Positions 7,107 through 14,616 of a stretch of 24,509 bases of DNA are shown here, in pieces. The stretch comes from Candidatus Omnitrophota bacterium (GTDB taxonomy: Bacteria > Omnitrophota > Gorgyraeia > Gygaellales > Profunditerraquicolaceae). The notes under the pieces were generated by a model. It worked only from the letters and a program-made list of their open reading frames with translations. It was not told where the DNA came from and made no database searches. A program made the position numbers and the translations under genes. Where the stretch lies: assembly GCA_028716305.1 (NCBI GenBank), contig JAQUQA010000005.1:1-24509 (forward strand), given 5' to 3'. The first letter of the stretch is position 1, and each line of letters opens with the position of its first letter.

Positions 7107-8030
7107 TTATCCTTTTGACGGCTTCTCTGCCACGATAAACATGTTCCCCAAAGGTAAAATCAGGTTTACCCCGGCCAAACCTGATTTTTGCAGCAGGCCG
7201 AGGAGTTTATTTTTGGCAGGCGCAGGCAAAGGCAAGAGCCTGAAAAAATAAAGCAACGAATAACGGTTATATGCCGCGGCGACCTGCCTCACCGTAAAAT
7301 TATTTTTTTGAAAAATCCTGCGTTGTGTCCGGGGGCTAAAAAGATACGTATGCTCGATATCAATGATCGGGCTGCGGCTTTTAAGCAGCCTGGCGGAAAA
7401 CGCCTCTACATTGTGGTTCAGGCACAGGACCAGGCCTTTGGGTTTTAAGATCCGGTAGCACTCTTTTAAGAGGGCGCCCGGATCGGAAATATGATCAAGC
7501 ACCTGAAACATGCAAATCACGTCAAAATAATTCTCTTTAAAAAGTCCGGGGCGCATCAGGCCATTCACGATCTTGGCGCGGACCCGGTCATTGGCCCGGG
7601 AAACCGCCTCTTGGCTTGGCTCCACGCCGTGGACGCAAACATACCCCTGGGCCAGGGCCTCTTCCAGCAAAAACCCGTTACCGCAGCCGATCTCCAGCAA
7701 ACTCCCCTTTTTCACCCCGATTTTCTCCAGGTGCCTGAGGTATCTGCCGTAGGTAGCGATAATGTTTTTTAACTCTGCGTCGTAATCAAAACTACTCTCG
7801 GTATAGAGCTGTGCGGTCAGCCCATCTTCGGCAACCGGGTCGGAGCGCACCAGGCCGCAATCCCGGCATTTGACGATCCGGTAGCGGATACCGTCCGGCA
7901 GGCGCCGCGCCGAAAAGACAGAGCGATTCAGGGCCGTGGGTTCAAAATTAGACGGGTATATTTCTTTGGCGTGATCGTTCCGGCCGCAAATGGCACAACT
8001 TGTCTGGCGCAAGAGGACCTTTTTATCCAT
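7107..8030 (-). CDS. class I SAM methyltransferase with N-terminal zinc ribbon
   Basis: This 307-residue protein has two N-terminal cysteine pairs, C12-x2-C15 (CAIC) and C55-x2-C58 (CRDC), then SAM motif I LLEIGCGNGFL (about 111-121). It continues with VHGVEPSQEAV, MFQVLDHISDPGALL and YRILKPKGLVLCLNHN. Zinc-ribbon plus Methyltransf_11/23 architecture is typical of sugar C- or O-methyltransferases in polysaccharide and antibiotic loci. The ATG overlaps the stop of the upstream glycosyltransferase gene (ATGGATAA). It shares architecture with the protein at 1032-2051 but is clearly divergent. In dTDP-sugar pathways such enzymes methylate 4-keto sugars; whether this one does is inference from the neighbouring rml-type genes. 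Confidence 0.87.
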   Translation of the reverse strand: MDKKVLLRQTSCAICGRNDHAKEIYPSNFEPTALNRSVFSARRLPDGIRYRIVKCRDCGLVRSDPVAEDGLTAQLYTESSFDYDAELKNIIATYGRYLRHLEKIGVKKGSLLEIGCGNGFLLEEALAQGYVCVHGVEPSQEAVSRANDRVRAKIVNGLMRPGLFKENYFDVICMFQVLDHISDPGALLKECYRILKPKGLVLCLNHNVEAFSARLLKSRSPIIDIEHTYLFSPRTQRRIFQKNNFTVRQVAAAYNRYSLLYFFRLLPLPAPAKNKLLGLLQKSGLAGVNLILPLGNMFIVAEKPSKG

Positions 8031-8994
8031 TATTTTTTTCTTCCGGATCCCGGCTGTTTGGCGGGTAATTCAGAAAATTCTTCACTACATAAGGCGGACG
8101 ATGCTTGACTTCATCATAGATGTGCGCCAGGTATGAGCCGATAATTCCCAGGCAAAGCAGCTGTATCCCCCCGATGAAAAGTATCAGCACGATCAGGGTG
8201 GTAAAGCCGGTCGGGGTAAAACCGGGCAGGAGCAAGCGGGCGAGCACCTGGTAGATGATCAGGAGAAAGGAAATTCCCACGGTAATCAGGGCCAGCCAAA
8301 CTATGAAATCCAGCGGGGCGTAAGAAAACGAAAAGATCGCCTTTCTCGCCCAATCCAGGTTTTTTAAAAGAGAGTTGGTCGTGCGCCCGAACATGCGCTC
8401 CGGCCGGACGTAATCCACTCCGGTCTGCTTAAAACCTACCCAGGCCCGCAGGCCCCTTAAAAAACGGTTTTTTTCCGGGAGGTCATTAAGCACCCTGACG
8501 ACCTTCTTATCCAAAAGCGCGAAGTCCCCCGCGTCCAGGGGGACATCCACATAAGACAATGTCCTGAAGATGCGGTAAAATATCTTATAGGTTATGCGCA
8601 TAAACAAAGTAGTCTCGCGCTTGACCCTGACACCGTAAACCACATCATACCCCTGGAGCCATTTTTCATAAAACTTTTCAATTAATTCCGGGGGGTCCTG
8701 CAGGTCTCCGTCCAGGAGCACTACCGCGTCTGAACCAGAGATGCGCATGCCGCTGGTAAAAGCGCTCTGCGAACCGAAATTCCGGGAGTGATTCACGGCA
8801 ATTACCTTCTTGTCCCGGGTGGTTATCTTGAGCAGCTCTTCGTAGGTATTATCCGGACTGGCATCGTTTACAAAAATTATTTCGTAATCACAACCAAGTT
8901 TCTTGAAAACCGCGGATAATCTCTCGTACATTATCGGCACGGCCGGTCCATCACGGTAACAGGCTATGATCGCGGAGATCTTTTTTTTCACCAC
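8023..8994 (-). CDS. membrane-anchored GT2 glycosyltransferase (polyprenyl-phosphate sugar transferase type)
   Basis: This 323-residue GT2 of the DPM1/GtrB/ArnC-like group moves a sugar from a nucleotide donor to a polyprenyl phosphate on the cytoplasmic face. It shows SAIIACYRDG, the acidic pair FVNDASPDNT (D44), NFGSQSAFTSG and LLDGDLQDPPELI (D95/D97). Two hydrophobic spans lie near the C-terminus (about 228-250 and 260-288), followed by GSYLAHIYDEVKHRPPYVV, a family hallmark. Translation starts at GTG (8994) directly after the TAA of the transketolase gene; AAAGGCGG serves as ribosome-binding site and a second GTG follows immediately. It probably supplies a lipid-linked sugar used for decoration or for chain start. 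Confidence 0.88.
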   Translation of the reverse strand: MVKKKISAIIACYRDGPAVPIMYERLSAVFKKLGCDYEIIFVNDASPDNTYEELLKITTRDKKVIAVNHSRNFGSQSAFTSGMRISGSDAVVLLDGDLQDPPELIEKFYEKWLQGYDVVYGVRVKRETTLFMRITYKIFYRIFRTLSYVDVPLDAGDFALLDKKVVRVLNDLPEKNRFLRGLRAWVGFKQTGVDYVRPERMFGRTTNSLLKNLDWARKAIFSFSYAPLDFIVWLALITVGISFLLIIYQVLARLLLPGFTPTGFTTLIVLILFIGGIQLLCLGIIGSYLAHIYDEVKHRPPYVVKNFLNYPPNSRDPEEKNNG

Positions 8995-9951
8995 TTAAAC
9001 CGCCTTTCTGGAAAGTTTTACCTTCGGAGTATCATCCCGGCAGGATTTTTGAATTGCCCGGCAAATCGCTTCGGCGGATAACCCATTGATCTTTTTCATA
9101 TACCCCTGGCTGCCGGAAACACCGTTGTAACCCTGCTTAACCCCCAGGCGCACCAGCCTGGCAGAAAGCCCATTCTCGGCGATAACCTCAGCGGCCAGAG
9201 AACCGATCCCGCCGTTAATATAATGCTCTTCAACGGTAAAAACCAATGAATGCCCTGAAATGATCCGCGCCAGGTCCTCCCGGGGTGCCGGATGCACGCT
9301 GGCAATTACTACCAGAGAAACATCGATGCCAAGGAGAAGAAGCTTTTCGGCGGCGGCGGCCGCCTCGGCAGAAATTCCCCCCAGGGAAATTATGGCAACA
9401 TCTTTGCCTTTGCGCACTACCTGCGCCCTGCCTAAGGCAAACTCTCCGTTGAGCCCAGAAACGACTGTCCGGTCATCCTTGCTTAACCGGTAATATACCG
9501 GCCCGGGCAGGTTCCAACTTTCCAGAATGGCGCTGCGCGCCTGGGCCGAATCAGCCGGCGCGATGACCGTAATCCCCGGCTGGGCGCGCATTACCGCGAT
9601 ATCCTCAAGCCCGTAATGGGTAATTCCCGCTGAACCGTATTCGAAACCTCCCCCGACACCGACAATCCGCACCGGTAATTGATGCAGGATCGCCCCATTG
9701 CGGATAAATTCATACGGCCGCAACACGGCAAACGTAACAATCGAGTAAAAAAAAGGGATAAAGCCGGCTTCCGCCAGGCCGGTAGCGATCCCGGCCATAT
9801 TCTGTTCGGCTACTCCGCAATTAAAAAAACGCTTGGGAAAGGCGTCTCTGAACGGTTCCAGAACGGTGAACCCTAAATCCCCGGTCAAGAGCATGATTCG
9901 TTCGTCTTTTTGCGCCAGCTCAAGCAGGGTTTTTACAAAGACTTTTCTCAT
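8995..9951 (-). CDS. transketolase, C-terminal (pyrimidine-binding) subunit
   Basis: This 318-residue protein corresponds to the pyrimidine-binding and C-terminal halves of transketolase. The catalytic Glu49 that activates thiamine diphosphate is in NCGVAEQNMAGIATGLA. GGGFEYGSAGITHYGLEDIA, VIAPADS and a final Rossmann-like domain (VAIISLGGIS onward) follow. The gene overlaps the N-terminal subunit gene by one base (TAATG), so the pair makes one two-subunit enzyme transferring two-carbon ketol units. Split transketolases are common in archaea and many uncultured bacteria. The unusual point is the setting, between dTDP-sugar genes and a glycosyltransferase rather than beside pentose-phosphate genes. 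Confidence 0.92.
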   Translation of the reverse strand: MRKVFVKTLLELAQKDERIMLLTGDLGFTVLEPFRDAFPKRFFNCGVAEQNMAGIATGLAEAGFIPFFYSIVTFAVLRPYEFIRNGAILHQLPVRIVGVGGGFEYGSAGITHYGLEDIAVMRAQPGITVIAPADSAQARSAILESWNLPGPVYYRLSKDDRTVVSGLNGEFALGRAQVVRKGKDVAIISLGGISAEAAAAAEKLLLLGIDVSLVVIASVHPAPREDLARIISGHSLVFTVEEHYINGGIGSLAAEVIAENGLSARLVRLGVKQGYNGVSGSQGYMKKINGLSAEAICRAIQKSCRDDTPKVKLSRKAV

Positions 9952-10754
9952 TACTCATTATCCTTTATCTCTGAAAGGGCCTGTTGGTATTCCGCATCGG
10001 ACATCGGCCAATAATGCCACTTGATCTGGCTCTGCATATAACTCACGCCTTTACCGAAAACCGTGCGGGCGATTATCGCATGCGGGCTTCCCGATGAAAA
10101 ATCTAGCGCCTCAAAAGTATCCTTGATTGCCTTAGGGTCATTACCGTCAATCTCATGGACATCCCAGCCGAAAGCGCGCCAGCGTTGGGCAAGCGGATCA
10201 AGCGATAATACGTCTTTTGTGTATCCGAAGGCCTGCTGGCCGTTGCAATCGATAATGGCAGTCAGATTGGCAAGTTTGTGGTGCGCGGAAAACATCACCG
10301 CTTCCCACAAGGCGCCTTCGTTGCATTCTCCGTCGCTAACCAGGACAAAGACCCTGCGCGCCGATTTTTGCATCCGCGCGGCCAGAGCGGCACCTGCGCC
10401 AAAGGATAACCCCTGGCCCAACGAACCGCTGGAAAAATCTACCCCTTTTAAGAAATGCTCCGGATGCACTCCCAAAAGGCTGCCATCCGCGCAATAACCG
10501 TTCAGTTGTTCAAGAGAAATCATTTTTTTCAAGAAAAGCGCGGCATATACAGCCAGGGCGGCATGCCCCTTGGAAAGTATAAAACGGTCGCGCCGGTTAT
10601 GGTCGTCGGCGGGCATTTTTAAAATAGAATCGTAAAGCACGCCGACCAGATCAGCGATAGACAGGGCCGAACCGATATGCCCGACATTCGCCCGCTTGCA
10701 TTGCTCGATAATGATCTTACGAATCTTTCCGGAGAAATCATTACTTTTCAGCAT
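9951..10754 (-). CDS. transketolase, N-terminal (thiamine diphosphate-binding) subunit
   Basis: This 267-residue protein carries the PP-binding half of transketolase. GHIGSALS (His26) and SKGHA (His64) form part of the active site. GSLGQGLSFGAG and the thiamine-diphosphate motif SDGECNEG with downstream D-C-N-G (D141 and N171 as metal ligands) are intact. WEAVMFSAHHKLANLTAI matches the family closely. The ATG overlaps the 3' end of the rmlB-like gene by 14 nt. With the next gene it should form an active enzyme. It could supply pentose or heptose precursors or act on an unusual keto sugar; the sequence does not settle the substrate. Confidence 0.92.
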   Translation of the reverse strand: MLKSNDFSGKIRKIIIEQCKRANVGHIGSALSIADLVGVLYDSILKMPADDHNRRDRFILSKGHAALAVYAALFLKKMISLEQLNGYCADGSLLGVHPEHFLKGVDFSSGSLGQGLSFGAGAALAARMQKSARRVFVLVSDGECNEGALWEAVMFSAHHKLANLTAIIDCNGQQAFGYTKDVLSLDPLAQRWRAFGWDVHEIDGNDPKAIKDTFEALDFSSGSPHAIIARTVFGKGVSYMQSQIKWHYWPMSDAEYQQALSEIKDNE

Positions 10755-11718
10755 GATGTTTCCTTAGTAGCCAGCGTTGATTACGCAGATTCCACTCCAC
10801 GGTGAGTTTTAGGCCCCGGGTAAAATTAATTTCCGGCTTCCAGCCGGTGAGCCGCCGTAATTTTTCCGAATCAAGCTTGTATCTTATGTCATGGCCGGGA
10901 CGGTCCTTTACGAATTCGAACATTCGCTGATCATTCCCGGTTAACCCTAAAATCCCCCTGACCACTTCCAGGTTTATTTTTTCCTCTGCGCTTCCCAGGT
11001 TATAGGCTTCACCGGGTTTACCTTTACGGAAAACTTCCAGTATCCCCCGGGCGCAGTCATCAACATAAAGCCACTCCCGGGTATTTATGCCGCGCCCGTA
11101 GACCGGGATTTTCCTTCCTTTTATGGCGCAGGCTATGCCAAGCGGGATCAATTTTTCCGGATACTGCCAGGGGCCGTAGTTATTGCAGGGCCGCACGATG
11201 ATCCCGGGAAAACCATATGTCCGGATATATGCGCGGATCAGCAGGTCCGCGGAGGCCTTACTGGCGGCATACGGGCTGTTCGGCTTTAACTCTGAATTTT
11301 CCGTAAATTGCCCGTTTTTTATCTCTCCGTAAACCTCGTCCGTGGATAGCTGGACAAACCTTTTGATTTTAAATTTTTTTGAAAGGTCAAGCAGGACCTG
11401 GGTCCCCAGGATATTCGTTTTAAGGAAAGGCGCGCAGCCGGCGATACTGCGGTCAACATGGGTCTCCGCGGCAAAGTTGATTATCCCGTCGGGGATTTCT
11501 TTTTTTATGATCCTGCCGATCGTAAGGGGATTGCAGATATCCGCGCGGTAAAACTTATAGCTGCCGGCCGCTTCCTTTAACCTGGACAAATCCCCGGCAT
11601 AGGTCAACTTGTCACAGATTATCATCCGGTAACCGCATCTGGCCGCCAGGCGCACAAAGGCACTACCGATAAAACCGGCACCGCCGGTAACTAATATTTT
11701 AGGTATTCCCGCACGCAT
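10741..11718 (-). CDS. rmlB: dTDP-glucose 4,6-dehydratase
   Basis: This 325-residue SDR converts dTDP-glucose to dTDP-4-keto-6-deoxyglucose. It shows TGGAGFIGSAF (11-21), NFAAETHVDRSI (81-92), the catalytic triad region STDEVYG (T126-D127-E128), Y150-x3-K154 in SPYAASKAS, RPCNNYGPWQYPEKLIPL, and REWLYVDDCARGI, all diagnostic for RmlB. The ATG overlaps the end of the RmlD-like gene by 28 nt, with GAGG almost touching the start codon. No other in-frame start fits. It takes the product of RmlA encoded two genes upstream. Confidence 0.93.
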   Translation of the reverse strand: MRAGIPKILVTGGAGFIGSAFVRLAARCGYRMIICDKLTYAGDLSRLKEAAGSYKFYRADICNPLTIGRIIKKEIPDGIINFAAETHVDRSIAGCAPFLKTNILGTQVLLDLSKKFKIKRFVQLSTDEVYGEIKNGQFTENSELKPNSPYAASKASADLLIRAYIRTYGFPGIIVRPCNNYGPWQYPEKLIPLGIACAIKGRKIPVYGRGINTREWLYVDDCARGILEVFRKGKPGEAYNLGSAEEKINLEVVRGILGLTGNDQRMFEFVKDRPGHDIRYKLDSEKLRRLTGWKPEINFTRGLKLTVEWNLRNQRWLLRKHHAEK

Positions 11719-12509
11719 TCCTCTAAAACCTCGCGAATTGGCCTGACCTTAAAACCCGTCTTCTGCAGCTTTTCCGCAGAAAGCACCAGGTTTGTCCTGA
11801 CCTGCCCCAGGCTGGCAAATTTGATCACTTCATAATTAAATTCAGGTTTATATTTTCGGTAAACCTCCATCAGCTCACGGTATTCTAAGGGGCCCTGATT
11901 GACGATATTATAAAAACCCCTGGCGTCCTGATCAAGCAGATGCCTTATCGCTTCCAGGAAATCCGGAATGTAGGTAACCGAATTAGGCAGGTCGATGACC
12001 TTACGGTAAGTAATCAGCTTGTTAAGCAGGTTTCGGGGATGCGGCCGGTTATCCAAAGGCACGCGGATACGTATAACCAGGATGGGGTAACGCAGGCTGA
12101 GCCACTCCAGGACCTTTTCGCTGTATACTTTACTGCGGCTGTAGAAAAGTTCGTAGAAATCAGGAGGCTTTTCCTCACTGATCGGGGGATCCTTGGCATA
12201 ATCATAATGGTAAATACAGCCGCTGCTGATATGCACCAGTTTTATCCGGTTGCGCAGGGCGGCCTCGGCCAGGATCATCGGCGCGAAACTATTGGCAAAA
12301 AGCGTTTTATCTATGTCTTTTTCGCAGTCATCGACATTCCTGCCGATATGGCCGATGCAATTGATGATTACTTTCGGCTTGAATTTAAGCAGTTCTTCTT
12401 CGGCATCGCGGTATACGCGGATCCGCTTTTGCGAAGACCGGCAATCCAGCGCTTCTTGCAGCCTGCTGCCGATATAACCTTTCCCGAAAATCAGTATCTT
12501 GTCATTCAT
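11691..12509 (-). CDS. RmlD-like sugar-nucleotide reductase resembling plant NRS/ER epimerase-reductases
   Basis: This 272-residue SDR has the short dinucleotide motif FGKGYIG, NCIGHIGRNVDDCE, SSGCIYHYD (Cys98), the catalytic Y123-x3-K127, and RIRVPLD...NLLNKLITYRKVIDLPNSVTY. This layout, especially the NVDxCE, GCIxxYD and K-x5-KVxxxPNS blocks, looks closer to the eukaryotic and viral UDP-4-keto-6-deoxyglucose 3,5-epimerase/4-reductase (NRS/ER, UER1) than to classical E. coli RmlD. It lies between rmlA and rmlB, overlapping both, so it most likely produces dTDP-rhamnose or a related 6-deoxysugar. Because no rmlC is in the window, the enzyme may perform the epimerisation too. That is a hypothesis. 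Confidence 0.8.
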   Translation of the reverse strand: MNDKILIFGKGYIGSRLQEALDCRSSQKRIRVYRDAEEELLKFKPKVIINCIGHIGRNVDDCEKDIDKTLFANSFAPMILAEAALRNRIKLVHISSGCIYHYDYAKDPPISEEKPPDFYELFYSRSKVYSEKVLEWLSLRYPILVIRIRVPLDNRPHPRNLLNKLITYRKVIDLPNSVTYIPDFLEAIRHLLDQDARGFYNIVNQGPLEYRELMEVYRKYKPEFNYEVIKFASLGQVRTNLVLSAEKLQKTGFKVRPIREVLEECVREYLKY

Positions 12510-13368
12510 CCGCGCAGACCTTGCTCAAGTAGGCTCCGTAGCCAGAGACCATCCCGGAGGCGATTTTTTTAAGGTTATCCTTTTTTATCAGGCCCATTTT
12601 ATAGGCCACTTCCTCGATGCAGCCGATTTTCAGCCCCTGGCGGTCCTCTACTGTCTTTATAAAGATGGAGGCATCGATCAGGGTATCGGGGGTCCCGGCA
12701 TCCAGCCAGGCGTAACCCCGGCTCAAAAGCTTAACGTTTAATTTGCCTTTTTTTAAGTAGGCATTGTTCACATCGGTAATTTCCAGCTCGCCGCGCGGCG
12801 AAGGACGGATCTTCTTGACTATCTTAAGGACCTCATTATCATAAAAATAGATCCCGCAAACGGCGTAATTGGATTTGGGTTTCGCGGGTTTTTCATCGAT
12901 GGAGACGACCTTATGCCTGCGGTCAAAGGCGATCACCCCGTAACGCTGCGGATTTTTGACATAATAACCGAAAACTACCGCCCCTGAATCAATTCCCGCG
13001 GCATCCTGCAAGAGGCCAAGCAGGTTGTCACCGTAAAATATGTTATCCCCCAGAACCAGGCAAACACTGTCTTTGCCGATGAATTTCTCCCCGATAAGAA
13101 AGCTCTCGGCTATTCCCTTAGGTTCTTTTTGCGCGGCATAGCTAAAACTTACCCCCAACTGAGAACCCGTACCTAATAAATGCCGGAACCTCGGAGTATC
13201 CTGCGGAGTAGAGATGATCAGTATTTCTTTGATCCCCGCCAATAAAAGAGCCGATAAAGGATAATAGATCATCGGCTTGTCATATACCGGCAGCATCTGT
13301 TTACAGACACTTTTTGTAACCGGATGCAATCGCGTAGCTTTTCCCCCGGCTAAAATAATTCCCTTCAT
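12502..13368 (-). CDS. rmlA: glucose-1-phosphate thymidylyltransferase
   Basis: This 288-residue nucleotidyltransferase makes dTDP-glucose from dTTP and glucose-1-phosphate. Diagnostic segments are LAGGKATRLHPVTKSVCKQMLPVYDKPMIYYPLS-like (residues 6-39), VLGDNIFYGDNL, QRYGVIAFD, SIDEKPAKPKSNYAV, GIYFYD, RGELEITDVNNAYL and RGYAWLDAGTPDTL. The glycine-rich start reads GGKATR rather than the usual GGSGTR, a mild change. Length matches the RmlA family. It is the first gene of the block that runs down to 5538, preceded by a ~190-nt gap with a candidate promoter and the terminator of the upstream operon. It overlaps the RmlD-like gene by 8 nt. Confidence 0.95.
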   Translation of the reverse strand: MKGIILAGGKATRLHPVTKSVCKQMLPVYDKPMIYYPLSALLLAGIKEILIISTPQDTPRFRHLLGTGSQLGVSFSYAAQKEPKGIAESFLIGEKFIGKDSVCLVLGDNIFYGDNLLGLLQDAAGIDSGAVVFGYYVKNPQRYGVIAFDRRHKVVSIDEKPAKPKSNYAVCGIYFYDNEVLKIVKKIRPSPRGELEITDVNNAYLKKGKLNVKLLSRGYAWLDAGTPDTLIDASIFIKTVEDRQGLKIGCIEEVAYKMGLIKKDNLKKIASGMVSGYGAYLSKVCADE

Positions 13369-13458
13369 CTTTTCCCCTTCTTTAATTGTAGCTGGATAGA
13401 CTCTTAATTTAACATAAGGTCAATTCCAGCGCAAGGGATTTTTGAGAAACAACCGGGT

Positions 13459-13487
13459 AATATACTTCCCGTAAGCGTATGCCGCAA
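13459..13487 (-). promoter_or_regulatory. candidate promoter of the rmlA operon
   Basis: On the minus strand TTGCGG (13487-13482) and TATATT (13464-13459) are separated by 17 nt, just beyond the terminator of the gap operon. This would give a leader of about 84 nt before the rmlA ATG. A second, weaker option, TTGACC near 13422-13417, lacks a good -10 box. No other structure is evident in the 13369-13497 stretch. Confidence 0.4.
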
Positions 13488-13497
13488 AATATCTTAC

Positions 13498-13531
13498 AAA
13501 GAAAGGGACAGCTTAAGCTGTCCCTTTCTTT
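13498..13531. terminator. perfect-palindrome terminator after gap
   Basis: A 34-nt perfect palindrome with the arm AAAGAAAGGGACAGC and a central TTAA lies 31 nt downstream of the gap stop codon. The GC-rich inner stem is flanked by A- and T-rich outer stems, so a T-rich tract follows the hairpin in both directions. It should end the galT-galT-gap transcript on the minus strand and could work in both orientations. Confidence 0.85.
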
Positions 13532-13562
13532 TATGCTACCGATTAGGCGAATTAATTACGCC

Positions 13563-14582
13563 TTAAAGACCCTTTTTTACGATAAACTCCGCAAGGTCAA
13601 CCACCCGGCAGGAATACGCCCATTCATTATCATACCACCCCAATACTTTAACCAGTTTACCGTCAATTACCTTGGTAAGCTCTGCGTCAAAGATACAGGA
13701 ATAGTTTGAGCCGTAGAAATCCTTGGAAACCAGAGGAATGTCCAGATATTGCAGAATCCCTTTCAGGTTGGTTTCCGAGGCCTTTTTAAACGCCGCTTTT
13801 ACCGCATCAACGGTTGTATCTTTTTCCACAACACAGGAAAGATCGGTCAGGGATACGTCCGGTGTGGGCACGCGGATGGCCAAACCGTCCATTTTCCCTT
13901 TTAACTGAGGCAAAACCTCTCCGATCGCCTTGGCCGCGCCGGTAGAAGTAGGGATCATGGAAACTGCGGCGGCCCTGGCACGCCTGAGGTCCTTATGCGG
14001 CAGATCAAGGATCTTCTGATCATTGGTATAAGAGTGGATCGTGGTCATCAGGCCGCTCTTAATCCCGAAATTATCCAAAAGAACCTTAGCCAAAGGAGCC
14101 AGGCAGTTGGTGGTGCAAGAGGCATTGGAGATTACGTTGTGCTTGGCGGGATCATAGTCATTTTCGTTGACACCCAAGACAACGGTCAAATCATGGTTCT
14201 TTGCCGGAGCGCTGATGATAATCTTCTTTGCCCCGCCGTTCTGAATATGGCCGATGCACTTTTCCTTATCGGTAAAAACACCAGATGACTCAATCACCAG
14301 GTCGACCCCGTAATCCTTCCAGGGAATTTCCGCCGGAGATTTTGCGCTTAAAATCTTTAATTCTTTGCCGTTTACTACCAGGGCATCTTCCTTTGCCTCA
14401 ACCGTGACATCGAGTGTTCCGAAATTAGAATCATATTTTAAGAGATGCGCCAGCGTCTTTGTTCCTACGGGTAAATCATTTACCGCTACAAACTCCAGTC
14501 CTTTTGGTTGCTTGGCCAATGCCGCGCGGTAAACCAGCCTGCCGATCCTGCCGAAACCGTTGATACCGATTTTTACAGCCAT
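13563..14582 (-). CDS. gap: glyceraldehyde-3-phosphate dehydrogenase, type I
   Basis: This 339-residue glycolytic enzyme oxidises glyceraldehyde-3-phosphate to 1,3-bisphosphoglycerate. Visible are the NAD-binding INGFGRIGR (7-15), NDL after the second strand (35-37), the catalytic SNASCTTNCLAP (Cys156), the partner His183 in TTIHSYT, AAVSMIPTSTGAAKA, and the C-terminal WYDNEWAYSCRVVDL. All key residues are intact. The ATG has a strong AAGGAGG 5 nt upstream (14588-14594). It follows the two galT genes by 34 nt and ends at a clear terminator, so it is probably the last gene of that operon. Confidence 0.97.
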   Translation of the reverse strand: MAVKIGINGFGRIGRLVYRAALAKQPKGLEFVAVNDLPVGTKTLAHLLKYDSNFGTLDVTVEAKEDALVVNGKELKILSAKSPAEIPWKDYGVDLVIESSGVFTDKEKCIGHIQNGGAKKIIISAPAKNHDLTVVLGVNENDYDPAKHNVISNASCTTNCLAPLAKVLLDNFGIKSGLMTTIHSYTNDQKILDLPHKDLRRARAAAVSMIPTSTGAAKAIGEVLPQLKGKMDGLAIRVPTPDVSLTDLSCVVEKDTTVDAVKAAFKKASETNLKGILQYLDIPLVSKDFYGSNYSCIFDAELTKVIDGKLVKVLGWYDNEWAYSCRVVDLAEFIVKKGL

Positions 14583-14616
14583 TTCTGCCTCCTTAGTTAT
14601 ATGGTTTGGTTTATAT

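Noticed and set aside
11940..12572. Plus-strand open frame of 210 codons opposite the RmlD-like and rmlA genes
   Set aside because: It crosses two conserved opposite-strand genes and has no visible motif or plausible ribosome-binding context.
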